A stretch of 12,437 nucleotides of DNA from Dunaliella salina (GCA_002284615.2 MU070581.1:40421-52857), one strand, 5' to 3'; counted from the first letter of the stretch, positions 1-9,449 are shown. The notes: a model not told the origin generated them from the letters alone. Translations and numbers: made by a program.

Positions 1-645
1 CTTGCGCAGGTCTCTTGAATCATTATCACCAAAACCCTAAATTCATGCAATGAGAACCACATCAATAGAAAATGAAGCCAGACCATAAAGGTGCCATCCT
101 TACCACGTCACTAGCTTTCGACCTTGAAATAAAAGAAGTCATGACTCTTTACGTGATCAATTCTGTGTACACTGTGCACAACTCACTGCATTGGGGGCCC
201 GAGACATCTCGCGTCCCAATCCTTTGCTCGCTCTTAGGGGTTGCCTTGCCTTCTGTGTTGGAAAGCTCCCTCTTTGTACTTGACCCAATGCGAATGGATG
301 TCAGACCCACCTGCTGTATTTTGAATGGGAAGTGTGTGAATGCTGTTCTACTGCTGGACAAGGCAAGGAGATTGCCAGCATGCAGTCTTCTCAATGGTGA
401 ATGGACATGAAAATGAAAGCCACTAGCAGTTGCGATGCACGTGAGCCTGTGTGACACGCAAGGATGCAAGGAATATTAAAACGATGGTGCTGGTGGCACA
501 CACTATATAAAAGAGAAAAATTCTCGGGAAATTTTTAAGAGCTGTGTTAAAGTCCTTATGACATGTGCCAGTGCGTGTAAGGCCTTGTCCATAAATCTAG
601 CAAGGTTGTAGGGCTTTCCCTAGTAAATGTGAAAGACTGCAGCAT
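1..645. other. No supported gene
   Basis: Short open frames on both strands (for example 72-410 plus and 469-149 minus) show no motif and no flanking splice signals that link up. Apart from the TATA-like box at 504, nothing is assigned. Confidence 0.5.
504..513 (+). promoter_or_regulatory. TATA-like box without a supported gene
   Basis: tatataaaag is a strong TATA match. It is followed at 513-525 by the 5-bp palindrome GAGAA-aaa-TTCTC and about 50 bp later by an ATG whose frame soon meets a GTAAGG donor. No convincing downstream exon was found. Confidence 0.2.
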
Positions 646-649
646 GACA

Positions 650-805
650 CAGGCTGTAAGGAGAAGGTAGGCAAGGGAAACAGGCGTATACACGCAGGGG
701 CCAGTTGGGTCCATGAGCCCCCAAACCAGCACAATAATACTGGTCTTGCCCAGAGTCAAAACTAAGGTGGTAGTTGGTAGTTATGATCTGGAAAGGTCTT
801 CATTG
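650..805 (-). repeat. Dispersed repeat, copy 1
   Basis: Read on the minus strand, this stretch aligns along its length with plus-strand 10289-10446. It begins with a block around GACCTTTCCAGATCATA, then ACTACCAACTACCACC, then TGTGCTGGTTTGGGGGCTCA, and ends near a TTTCCCTTGCC block. Identity looks like roughly 70-90 percent by eye in the blocks, with small indels. One frame reads GQDQYYCAGLGAHGPNWP, so an old protein-coding origin is possible. Confidence 0.6.
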
Positions 806-1018
806 TTACACATGCTGCAGCTCAGCTGAGATTTTGCAAGGATTAGCCTGCATCGCAAAGAGCACCTGGCCTTTCCTGCCATGCCCCACAGCCAGAAAGC
901 TAATGAACGCGTTATCGTATTCACCTTTGCCTGTACCTGGACGCTCCGGCCGAAGCGTCTGGTCCTTGAAACCATGCCTGCCTGCCGGACTTGAATCCCA
1001 GGATATGCAAATTGTCAC
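806..1018 (-). other. GC-richer open stretch, possible exon
   Basis: All minus frames are open here. One reads GKGEYDNAFISFLAVGHGRK and stops at 806; another has a GTACAG donor after SRTRRFGRSVQ. Base composition is richer in G+C than the flanks. It adjoins the dispersed repeat at 650-805 and may be part of the same element. Evidence is insufficient for a gene call. Confidence 0.2.
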
Positions 1019-1064
1019 AATTGTCGCCTTACCCCCTGCCTAACCTTGGATGTTCCAGCATAGG

Positions 1065-1275
1065 GTCTTTGGGGTCCTGCATGCTTTATTAGATGCACTC
1101 TGTGTCTGGCCTTAGGGGCTTTGCATGCTTTACTTGCTTTATTCCATTTTGAGTCTTGCATGCTTTATTTGGCACTCTGCACCCAGTCTTTGGGGTCTTG
1201 CATGCTTCATGAGGTTTATTTGCTTTATTCTATTTGGGGTTTTGCATGCTTCATGAGGTGCACTATGCCACCCTC
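1065..1275 (+). repeat. Degenerate tandem repeat with GCATGCTT core
   Basis: Five cores of the form (t)ggggtcttGCATGCTTyat start at 1079, 1123, 1158, 1200 and 1244, spaced 44, 35, 42 and 44 bp. Flanking words such as tgcactctg, tgctttatt and catgaggt recur between them. Units have diverged, as expected of an old minisatellite. No coding exon is supported inside. Confidence 0.75.
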
Positions 1276-1289
1276 GTGCATGCAGGACT

Positions 1290-1837
1290 GGTCTTGAATG
1301 AGACCTGCCTTCCCGCGCATCAGAGTTGATTCTGCATGTCCAACCTTGCCTATGGTATGTGCCTAGATGCCCTCGCCATGTGCGACGATTGAGGTTTGGA
1401 CCCAACCTCGTGATGATCGATGCTTTGCTTGCAATTTTCTGCTACACCACCTGCAATGGGATTCCCCTTGCTTGTTTTTTTTTTTTTTTATGTCATACAA
1501 GGATGATCCCTGGCTCAAGCCTGCCACACTTGGCGTTCTAAAGTTGTGACATCACCATTTTTACAAGGTGTTTCACACTCAGCAGCTGTGTTGCAGCATT
1601 TTGTCAAGATCCCATCCGTCGTCCTCACGCTCACCTCTGCCTATGTAACAAAAGACCAGTCATCTCTTGATGCCAAACTTGCTAATCTCATTGCACATTT
1701 AGTCAGACGGTGACGTTCCCCCGCCACCTAGCGGGCAAGGAGTGTATGGGAGGCAACATGCACGATGCAAAGGGTGGCCAGCTCAATGGTTTGCCTAGCA
1801 GGATTCAATTTCTGGAGCTTTACTGCCAAATATAAGA
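1290..1837. other. Intergenic stretch beyond the main gene's 3' end
   Basis: It contains a poly-T run near 1475-1489 and no open frame with linked splice sites. It probably separates the main gene from whatever lies below 1 kb. Confidence 0.4.
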
Positions 1838-1842
1838 TTACA
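1838..1842 (-). terminator. TGTAA poly(A) signal of the main gene
   Basis: TGTAA on the minus strand, 8 nt past the predicted stop codon. TGTAA is the usual poly(A) signal in chlorophycean algae. The distance is unusually short, so a later site may be used. Confidence 0.4.
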
Positions 1843-1849
1843 ATGGGAT

Positions 1850-2120
1850 TCAGGCCTTCAGCCATAAAGGTCTGGCTGCTTGGCTCTCCTCAAAACTGAA
1901 GAAACTCTGCGAGAAAAAACGAAAATGCCCAAACACGTGAAGTGGGCACTTGAAGTAGACATGTCGCTACCAGAATGTAAAAGTGGAAAAGGATTAGTCG
2001 ATTATTGATGCAGAGCCTTGCGAACCTCATCATATACTTAGTCACTTTGTGACAAAGCTCACCTCTGCCTGGGAGCCAATGTGGCTGCCAGTGCCTTTCT
2101 CGTTGTGGGCGAGCCCTTTC
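1850..2120 (-). CDS. Last two exons: cytoplasmic tail and stop
   Basis: Exon 2120-2063 follows the acceptor tttctcctgcag and ends GCAGAG at a GTGAGC donor, encoding KGLAHNEKGTGSHIGSQAE. Exon 1906-1850 follows the pyrimidine-rich acceptor ttttttctcgcag and enc odes SFFSFEESQAARPLWLKA before TGA (1852-1850). The two join in phase 0, and the first joins the transmembrane exon across a 386-nt intron so that the split codon reads Arg. The result is a polar tail of about 40 residues after the membrane helix. No kinase, cyclase or other signalling domain is present. The predicted 3' UTR is very short if the TGTAA at 1842-1838 is used. Confidence 0.6.
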
Positions 2121-5100
2121 CTGCAGGAGAAAGATCCCCAATTGTTATTTAGCAGAGAAGAATGCAGTGCACACAGTTGACGTCATAAGTGAATCTCCTT
2201 GGATGCCTCAACAAAGTGTTCGGAGAAGCGGGACAAAGTGTCACATGCGCATGTGCTTGCACGCCAGGGTTCCAGCATAAAAGCGACTGCAATGGCAGGG
2301 CACAAATGAGGTTCTCAGCTCCTTGCGCTGGCAGAACTTGTCTTTCAACGCATACTTCAACTGTCCACTCCGCGCATTACGAGTTCCTTGCTTGCAAGGT
2401 AAATAATGCTCACGGTGGTCTCAGCTCCTGGATGCAAGATGTCTCCTCAAACACGTAATCATCATTTGCTCAGCATCTGAAAGGTGAGATTGCACGAGGT
2501 GCTTACCTCCTGCGTCTCAACACCACAGCCAGCAAATATACGGAAGCAATGATGATGGGGACGCCCACACCCACACCCACACCAATGCCTACGCCCAGTG
2601 CCACTTTGTCCACATCCCCCTTGTCACCATCCAGGAGGTCTTGGTACTCTTGTTCAGTCAGGGGATGATTGGGCACGAACATCACCGCTTCCCCCTCGAC
2701 ATCCCAACCCCTGCGCAAATACAGCACATGAGCACGCATTCAGGAAGTCATAGGCAAAAAGGGTCCCCATGTCCTTTAAATCAGTGACCACAAACCTGTT
2801 TGATCCATCAAGAAATCCTGGCGGGGGTGAGACTTGCAAGGACAAGATGCAAGAAGCTGCTGCAAGTTTTTGATTGCCAGCGTTGAGGAGAGCTTGAGCA
2901 AATTTTGTCACTGTTTGCCAGGGTTGCTTGGATAATCCTCCTGTGTAGCTTTAGGCTCGATTCCCTTCTACTTATCAGAAAAGCTTTGGTGGAACTGAAG
3001 GTGTAGTCAAGCTACTGCGAATCCTCCAAGCTCCAACATGTAGTAATTAAAAATGCACATGGGGGCAGTAGGAAGCATGGTTTACAAGGGTACAACTCAT
3101 CCATGCTCCTGTTATGTATAAGGACACCTTTTTTACTGTTATTAACAAACGCTTACTTGTACTTGGCCAGTAGCAGGTGTGATCGGTTGTACTTTTGGGG
3201 CTTAAACACGCTGATATCGTGCAGCAGGGAAGCAGTGGTGGCAGCGCCATCTCGCCGAGCACCTCTCTTTGCAGCTCCTCTGTTTGCAGCATCTCTGTTT
3301 GCGGCCGACAGAAGGACAAGGAACTCATCCTTTGGCACCTGGAATGTCACGTCTGCTACTTGGACAATTTGCCTGGTTATTCAATTAGAGCACAAGGTGG
3401 AAAGAGGGTTATAAAAGCAGCAACATTTTTTGCAGACAGCTGTGGGGTTTTCCTGGTCAACAGCTGTAATTCAATTTGCTGCAACATCAGCTGAAATCCC
3501 AACAACTAGAGCCCTGTCTTGGCCACAAGCAACGTCCTCATGCCCGCTCTCCCTTCGTTTGCTAAGCACATTGCCTCATTGCTCAGCACACTGCCTCATT
3601 GTTAAGCACACTGCCTCATGGCTGAAACGCTGTTTGACCAAAGTCGTGTGCTACTTGAACAGATATAAGACTTGTCAAGTGCATCAAGAAGCTGTTTTTT
3701 GTGCAATGTTTCAAGGCAATGATCCAAAAAAGGCTTTTTCTAGGTCTCGAGCCCCATCTTGACCAAAATGTCCCTCGGAATCTGTGGTGGTGCCAGGCAC
3801 CTTTCAAAAAGCTTGAGTACAGTTGCACCAAGTGTGGCACCCAAAATGCGTCCATTCAATTTATAGCAGACCGTTTTCCATGCAGTGAAGAAAAATAGGT
3901 CTACATGCAAGGGTGGCACCTAGAATGTATCCCTTGATTCAATTGAAGTATGCCGTCCTTCATGCAGGCTAGAAATTGGCATTTTCATTTTCTTGTTTGT
4001 GCAATGATGTGTCTTGCACCAGGTGTCTTGCACCAGGCTCTAGGGGTGCGCACAAAGGGATGCCTAGGGTCAAAATTATGCCATTACATTCCCTGACACA
4101 CTTACACACTTCTCCTAACTGGTTCCCCACACTCCCCTAGGTACCCCCCCAGTATTGCAGCACTCATGACATCGAAAAAGCAGCTCAAGCCCTGGATTGT
4201 AGGAAATGCTTCAAATTCAAAAGCGCCCTTTTCCTGCATGAAAGGGGCAGACCTTGAATCCAGGCACCACACAGTGACATATGCTGCCAAATTTTTTTCA
4301 CAAAGACTACACACGCAGAACATTAAAAATCTGAATGGTTCAGGTGCAAAGGGAAGCACCAAAGGGCTTCGAGAGCAAAATCACTATTCTCCTCAGGGAT
4401 GACCCTCTGCAAAGGTGCATAGACAGGTAATGCTGCATTTGCTGTAAGCTACTTTGTGTACATGGCCTCGTGTGCAGGCGATGAAATTGTTGAGGGATAT
4501 GGGCCAATCAGGAAGATTGTAAGAACTTTCATCAGAAATTGTTTGCATCATCACAGGCTTCCAAACACACCTTTCTCGACGGTCGATAGCTACAAGCGGT
4601 AAGCAGGATTTGCCAACTTCTGTGATTCCATCTTTGCTGAAGACCGCAACAGGCTTCAAGCCAGACAGCGCCTGCAAGGGTGTGGCAGAACAGGAGCGCA
4701 CTCTCACCTGGTTTTGAATTAGAGTGCAGATCAAGATATGCTTTCCAATCATGCATGTCCAAGGGCGCATAAGCACTGTTACAAACATTTCCTAGCATGC
4801 CCCACAGCCCCATCACAGACTTTTTCCTTCAATACCACATGTCATGACAAGAGATGGGCATCAGCGCTACAGTTATTTAGTGCCAAAGAATGCCCTCATA
4901 CATCAATATATGCCAATCTTCAGAAAGCAAAATTGCTAAATAGTGCTACTACGGTGCTACGCTATCAAACCCTACATAGAGTGATGGAAAAATGTGGCAT
5001 ATAGCACTCTATGCCAACCCCTAGTCATGGTCCAACACTGCCACTGACATGTTCCAGCATATCCTAGCATGATCTATGCTGTTTTGACTGTCCTTTTGCA

Positions 5101-7585
5101 TCACTTCTCATGCTTCTCTACGAGCTGAGCAAGTGCATGGAGTACTCACAATGTTTCTTAAAAAAAACCTGATTCCTGCTCCAAGGCTTAGTACACCTGC
5201 AAGCATGGAGATGCGTTGCAAGAAAAGTATATAAAACAAAAAAACATTGGTCTAGTCAAAGTTAATGCATGCATGCACGTAAGCTAATGGGGAAAACATC
5301 AAACAGGAGTCTTGAGGACCTGGTGAGTGGAAAATTTTGAAGATAATCAAAGGGGAACATGAGTGTGTTTTACCCAGTCCATTCAAGGTCAATATCAGCC
5401 GAATGCAGAATTCCATTTGAACGGTATAGAAAGCTCAAAATCAGCCTGCCTCAATATCTCAAAGGACAGCAATTTCAGTTAATAGCAGCAAAAATATTAG
5501 CTGCACACTACTTGCACAAAGGATTGAGGCTTGAATAAATTGCACCCACCCGCATTGCCTGCAAAATCAAGGTTAGGTCGATGGGAAGAGAGAGGCCTAC
5601 ATGGACAGTGCACTTGGCAAAAAGTCAAAGGAAATCAGAAGAAAGAAGAAGAATTTGGAAGGAGTGGTGTCCTGCGGTCCTATTGCTGTACCGATAGGCG
5701 ATGACAGGCCCCCTTTGCAAATGCCAGGCCAGAGTAGAATGCCTCTTCACAGAGCTGTGAAGAGCCGCACAAAGTACAGGCTTAAACTTTAAGTTAAAAT
5801 GTGCCCTCTGCTGGGCCCAAAAATGGATGCTAATGCTTGTCAAGGGTAGAGGGCCATGCTTGAGCTTGCCCGCTTGTATTCAGATGTTGTGTGTCAGGTA
5901 AAGAGGCATGTGCAGCAAGATGTTGGTGTCAGGTTAAAAGAACATTAGCAGCAGCCATCATGTGGGCAGGCCAGGGATGCTGACATGGTCGGGACGCCAC
6001 CTCTTCCCAGGGCAATTTGGCAATTTGGAAGCAGCCTTCTTGCAATCAGATAAGAAATGAACAACAAATAAATAAAAAACAAGAAATGAAAGAATAAGAA
6101 TACAACTACGGACAATAATTGATTGTCCTATGGTAAAGGGACCAGGCTTCCCTGTCTTGTATAGCCATGTGCCTGTAGGCGCAGCAAAAGAGGCACACCT
6201 GGGGAGAGGCTCAAGTGAACATGCTGCTGCACAAGCGTCTCACTTTAATGAAGGCTGGATAATGCCCAGGATGTGGCAGAAGGCAATTATAGGCTTTTAG
6301 TGCTGTTGCAACATTGCCAGGGATTACAAGGCAAGGACCCCACTCCCTGGGGATTGCAAAAGGGCAAATGAGCTTATGAGGATAAGGAGCTGTCTAACAC
6401 TACAGCTGAAAAGATGTATGAAAGGAATGTGTGGAAGCAGGACAATATATGCAGATAATACGCACACATGAGATCCTGCCAGAATTGCATCTGTTCAAAA
6501 GCCCTCGCACACCCTGATCACAATTCACGTCAGTTGTTTTATGCTATAACATACCACTTGTAAGGGAACACATGAAGTCGTTGTGAACCTTGCAATGTAT
6601 CAGGCATGCAATTTAGAGGACTGGTACTACATGAACAGCACAAACAAATGGTGCCACCTGTTATTCTGTAAAGAAATTGAGCACACATGATCTCCAGATG
6701 ATGTGGGACACTAATTGCTTGGGTTTCTCTGGCAGGGATGCATGCTGCACTGCATTTCAAACGTGATATTGCTGTTGATACACAAGAATTGTTGATAAGT
6801 GACTCAACCAGGGTTAGCACTTACAATAAACCTGGCATACTTGCTTGCTAAATTGCAATTATACCATTGAATCATATTTCATCTGCATTTTTTCACATGG
6901 CACACTGTCTCCAGAGAATGAGAAGTGATGGGTCACATCTCAAAACAAATTTGATGAAAAAAGACTTTGAAGAAAGCAACCAAATGCGCAACAAAAGGAA
7001 GCGTGCGGGATTGATGCACTCACATCAGGGTTGCCACCCCCGGTTTAATTGAAACTTTCACCAACATTTCCCACTCCTTTACAATGGTCTTTTTGCAGAA
7101 TATTCTTGCATTTAATCAGTATGGAAAAATTTGTCCTGCAAACCTGCTGGGCACCATTGCTTATCTGAAGCAGAAATCCAATTGTTAACATTAAAAAGGA
7201 ACGTTCCGATTGGAAAACCAAATTTACTCTTTGTGTCATGTCAGGAATCAAAATGACCATTTTGCTTATCTTGGCAGTACTCACTGCACATGACTGAAAG
7301 GGATTCCATTTCTTTTATTCGCTTGCTACACTTGTCATCTACAATCCTTTGCTTCCTTCTTTGTTTTTACCCATATCAAGTCAAAATAATCCTGTGGGTA
7401 ACCTATTTTCCATACTTATGCATTCATTACTTAATTGGCAACTGCAATGCAAGTTTCACGCATGACATGAATACTTACCCATGAAGCATTGTGTCAGACC
7501 TGAGGAAAGGGCGATGTTCAAGCTTGAACTTTTCTGAAGCCAGCGAGATGTCCTTCAAAATGAACATGGTTTCTACATGAATATC
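1850..7585 (-). CDS. Multi-exon gene, C-terminal part: single-pass membrane protein of unknown family
   Basis: Exons, read downward: 7585-7479, 7104-7024, 6904-6865, 6744-6687, 6588-6555, 6405-6328, 6198-6114, 5754-5692, 5558-5512, 5445-5374, 5319-5279, 5196-5169, 4775-4708, 4619-4462, 4233-4106, 3372-3157, 3108-3086, 2910-2796, 2710-2507, 2120-2063, 1906-1850. They total 1761 nt, exactly 587 codons including TGA, and every junction keeps phase with GT...AG introns. The product has a long polar and beta-rich region, then one transmembrane helix (VPIIIASVYLLAVVL), RRRR and a short tail: a type I topology with the N-terminal part outside the cell (inference). I recognise no domain. The first exon, start codon and signal peptide were not found, so the protein is longer. 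Least certain are the 6744-6555 exons, the ends at 6114 and 4462, and the shortest exons. TGTAA lies 8 nt after the stop. Confidence 0.6.
2507..3372 (-). CDS. Exons for the juxtamembrane region and transmembrane helix
   Basis: Four exons. 3372-3157 (216 nt, the longest) contains VADVTFQVPKDEFLVLLSAA, then an Ala/Arg pentapeptide repeat, then SLLHDISVFKPQKYNRSH. 3108-3086 is a 23-nt micro-exon giving SMDELYP. 2910-2796 contains FAQALLNAGNQKLAAASCIL and SPPPGFLDGSN. 2710-2507 starts GWDVEGEAVMFVPNHPLTEQ and continues through an Asp-rich stretch into the Gly/Val membrane helix and arginines. Donors are GTAAGC, GTAAAC, GTTTGT and GTAAGC. The intron between 3157 and 3108 is only 48 nt, the shortest in the model. 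Reading through the last donor gives an immediate TAA at 2505-2503, so an unspliced form would end at RRRR. Confidence 0.65.
3247..3306 (-). repeat. 15-bp in-frame repeat inside the 216-nt exon
   Basis: Four 15-nt units encode AANRD, AANRG, AAKRG and ARRDG. The repeat keeps the reading frame, which supports translation of this exon. Confidence 0.7.
3561..3620 (+). repeat. 20-bp tandem repeat, three copies
   Basis: Units 3561-3580, 3581-3600 and 3601-3620 follow gctAAGCACActGCCTCATt with one to three differences each. The array lies in the 733-nt intron of the main gene. Confidence 0.85.
4010..4037 (+). repeat. 14-bp perfect tandem duplication
   Basis: TGTCTTGCACCAGG occurs twice head to tail (4010-4023, 4024-4037), in the same intron as the 20-bp array. 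Confidence 0.85.
4106..4775 (-). CDS. Exons for the mid extracellular region
   Basis: Exon 4775-4708 encodes AYAPLDMHDWKAYLDLHSNS and ends CCAG at a GTGAGA donor. An 88-nt intron leads to 4619-4462, which reads VGKSCLPLVAIDRRERCVWK and ends SLNNFIACTRGH at a GTACAC donor. A nearby GTAGCT donor (exon end 4453) would add three residues in the same phase. Exon 4233-4106 follows the acceptor cccctttcatgcag, reads KGAFEFEAFPTIQGLSCFFD and ends at a GTAAGT donor. A 396-nt continuous frame spans 4788-4393, but its upstream part is better explained as the 88-nt intron, because only that choice keeps phase with both neighbours. Several Cys residues suggest an oxidised extracellular domain (inference). 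Confidence 0.55.
5169..6405 (-). CDS. Seven small exons of the extracellular region
   Basis: 6405-6328 (acceptor atcttttcag, reads SVRQLLILISSFALLQSPGS, donor GTAATC). 6198-6114 (acceptor tctccccag, reads APTGTWLYKTGKPGPFTIGQ, weak donor GTCCGT). 5754-5692 (acceptor gcggctcttcacag, reads LCEEAFYSGLAFAKGACHRL, donor GTACAG). 5558-5512 (acceptor ttgattttgcag, reads AMRVGAIYSSLNPLC). 5445-5374 (reads LILSFLYRSNGILHSADIDL, donor GTAAAA). 5319-5279 (acceptor ccactcaccag, reads SSRLLFDVFPISL). 5196-5169, 28 nt (acceptor catgcttgcag, reads VLSLGAGI). All join in phase. The frame also stays open past 6114 through a T-rich stretch at about 6113-6040, which I read as an intron pyrimidine tract rather than a second membrane helix. 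Confidence 0.5.
6555..6744 (-). CDS. Ambiguous exon pair linking 6865 to 6405
   Basis: Two phase-consistent solutions exist. In the first, 6744-6687 (HASLPEKPKQLVSHIIWRS) joins 6588-6555 (SQRLHVFPYK). In the second, an exon starting at TGC just after 6750 (CSMHPCQRNPSN, donor GTGTCC) joins 6620-6555 (PLNCMPDTLQGSQRLHVFPY). Both end at the GTATGT donor after 6555. The second product is Cys-rich. Nothing in the sequence decides between them, and alternative splicing is possible. Confidence 0.3.
6865..7585 (-). CDS. Most upstream exons resolved for the main gene
   Basis: Exon 7585-7479 begins after tgctccacag, reads DIHVETMFILKDISLASEKF and then EHRPFLRSDTMLHG, and ends at a consensus GTAAGT donor. 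Exon 7104-7024 reads IFCKKTIVKEWEMLVKVSIK and ends at GTGAGT. Exon 6904-6865 follows a pyrimidine-rich tract and ctggagacag, reads VPCEKMQMKYDSM and ends at GTATAA. All three keep phase. Further upstream a coding-like exon at 8192-8146 (QAERPMYTNDGVP, donor GTGAGC) would join 7585 in phase 0, and a longer open segment at 8319-8243 also reads like protein. These two do not connect to each other in phase, so I leave them out of the model. Confidence 0.5.
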
Positions 7586-7887
7586 CTGTGGAGCATTCAA
7601 CAAATTTGCAGAAGCTGACAACAGCAGTGAATGAGGCTACACATGCATACTGGTTCAAGAAAAAGGGAAGAACAATGGCTGCAAGGCTGGCCTGTCTGAA
7701 GGAACAAGCATAAAACAGGGACATCCGTGCAAATGAGCGAGCATGACTCTTGTGTAAACCTGTACTTTAAAGGGCAAGTGCTACACAAAATTGAAGGAAG
7801 AAGCACGCAGCAGTGCCAGTCAAAAAATAAAGAGGGGCACGTGCAATCCAGAGGCTCGCAAAATTCAATTGGAGTACAGACACCTTC

Positions 7888-8083
7888 ACAGGGGGGGTTT
7901 GCTAGCCTTTCAGGAGGGGGTTGCAAGCCTTGACTCGGGGCACACAGCCAGAATTGGTGAATTTGCTTCTTTTTACACCGGCAAAAGTGCCAGCTTTGGT
8001 GAATGCCAACTTACTGACTTGTAATGCGAAGCCTTTCTTACTTGGAGCCAAGGGTTAAAGCACTGAACTTGGAGTTAAAGCAC
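7888..8083 (+). repeat. Cluster of short local duplications
   Basis: Three unrelated imperfect direct repeats lie close together: CAGGGGGGGTTTGCTAGCC / CAGGAGGGGGTTGCAAGCC (from 7888 and 7911), GCCAGAATTGGTGAAT / GCCAGCTTTGGTGAAT (from 7948 and 7989) and CTTGGAG...GTTAAAGCAC twice (8041-8083). Confidence 0.5.
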
Positions 8084-8449
8084 ATCCCTGTGCCAGAGGG
8101 GAAATCACACAGTGGAATTTGTTTAGTATGGTCATTCAAGCTCACAGGTACTCCATCATTTGTGTACATTGGTCTCTCTGCTTGTGTCAATGCTGTAGGT
8201 CAAGACATTCTTACACAAGGATTGTGATCACAAATTTTACACCATCAGATAAAATGACTTGAAAGTTTTGTGCCAGGAGAGGACAGTTAGAGGCACACAA
8301 GCTTTCCAGCTCTCAACCGCTTCAATTCAACACCGCATGAAGAACGGTAAATACATTTCATATCAACATTGCTGCATAATTTCAACTTTGCACGTGTTTT
8401 CCACCAAGCAAGCTCCTGCAACGCTTCACATTGATCGCCTGCATTGTCC

Positions 8450-9240
8450 CCACGAGCGCTTTTAGTGCGCTTTTACTCGTAAAAGTGCAAGCGCTGCCAC
8501 GCTGGGGTAGTCAAAACAGCCACGGATGTGATCAATTTCAATCAAGGAGTGCACTTAGGCGCTTGTGGTCACCTCGGCATTCGTCGGCTTCCCAGAAAAA
8601 GCTTCGGATATGCCATTAGAAGTGCGAGGTATACAAAAGTGCGCTTTTGTGTGCCAAAAGTGCACTTTCAGGATCAAAAGCGCGAAGACAAAGCGCACAT
8701 GCACACCCGGAAAAGCTTTCAAAATCCCTTTGTAATTAGTTTGTAATTATATTATGCATCCTTGTGTGTAGTTTCACGGCCTTATCGTTCAAATCATTAG
8801 CTGGATTGCAACTTTCAAACAGACTGGGCAGACATGCACTTTCAACATTGAAAAATGCATGCTTTCATTTATGAAAGTGTTGTACAAAGCGCGCAGGATG
8901 TGCCTGAGTCCGCGGTGCAGAGATGGAATGTGGCCAACTTGTTTTTCCAATTTTGTTTCTCCCATCTTCTTGTGCTGATCCTGGCATTAGCACTATTTGT
9001 GAGTGCTCATAAACTTGTTCCTGGGAGCAGTGTCAACAAATGCGCTTTCTTGTCTCAAAGTGCGCTTTTACGGTTAAAAAGCGCATTTAAAAGTGCGTAC
9101 AAAGCGCATATAAAGTGCATACAAAGTGCGTACAAAAGCGCACAGTCTGCAAGCGCACTCGCAGGCGAGGCGGAGCGCGCTATGTTGGAGCGAGAAAGTG
9201 CGCTTTGCCGACAAAGAAAGCGCTCTACAGCCAACGCTTG
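8450..9240. repeat. Field of AAAGTGCGC/AAAGCGC motifs with hairpins
   Basis: The words aaagtgcgc, aaagcgc and their complements recur dozens of times. At 9077-9135 they form a run of 11-13-bp units of the form AAAGYGCRTAC. Perfect or near-perfect hairpins include 8467-8488 (GCGCTTTTAC/GTAAAAGTGC), 8633-8650 and 9061-9085 (9-bp stem). The 128-codon frame at 8855-9241 reads through the repeat (Lys-Ser-Ala-rich) and is not taken as a gene. No other gene is supported here. Confidence 0.75.
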
Positions 9241-9245
9241 AGTCC

Positions 9246-9254
9246 ATATAAATA
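9246..9254 (+). promoter_or_regulatory. TATA-like box
   Basis: The sequence atataaata lies about 30 bp before an ATG at 9276, 107 bp before an ATG at 9353 and 204 bp before the ATG at 9450 used in the weak plus-strand model. It sits just past the end of the AAAGTGCGC repeat field. Assignment as a promoter is inference only. Confidence 0.25.
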
Positions 9255-9449
9255 CTGCAACACAGCGAATTTTCAATGAATCTCACGACTGTGTCTTCTG
9301 ATAATGACACAAGTGAACATTTAATTTCGACCAGCCCAACATTGCTGCTCTTATGACCTCTGCGCAATTATTTGACCGTGCCAAAACTCCCTCTCCACAA
9401 CCCCCCCCCTTCCTCCATCCACTTTGTCACTTACTCGACCTGGGCGCGG

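Noticed and set aside
32..41. Plant-type telomere unit AAACCCTAAA
   Set aside because: A single unit with no repetition; chance.
2953..2963. B-box-like ggctcgattcc
   Set aside because: One mismatch to the consensus, no T-arm or A box, and it lies in an intron of the main gene.
3373..4727. Similar 18-bp strings tctaattSaaWaaccag at two places on the minus strand (near 3390 and 4725)
   Set aside because: One is an intron 3' end and the other lies in an exon; similarity is limited to this short string and is probably chance.
4393..4788. 131-codon minus-strand frame as a single-exon gene
   Set aside because: Only its middle (4619-4462) fits the phase of neighbouring exons; the rest is explained by a flanking exon in another frame, an 88-nt intron and the next intron.
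6040..6113. Second transmembrane helix (in-frame Leu/Phe/Val-rich stretch)
   Set aside because: The T-rich DNA looks like an intron pyrimidine tract ending in gattgcaag, and the flanking exons join in phase without it.
8146..8319. Further upstream exons of the main gene
   Set aside because: Both segments read like protein, but they do not join each other in phase, so they were not added to the model.
8855..9241. 128-codon plus-strand frame rich in Lys-Ser-Ala
   Set aside because: Its second half is translation of the AAAGTGCGC repeat array; the first half has no recognisable features.
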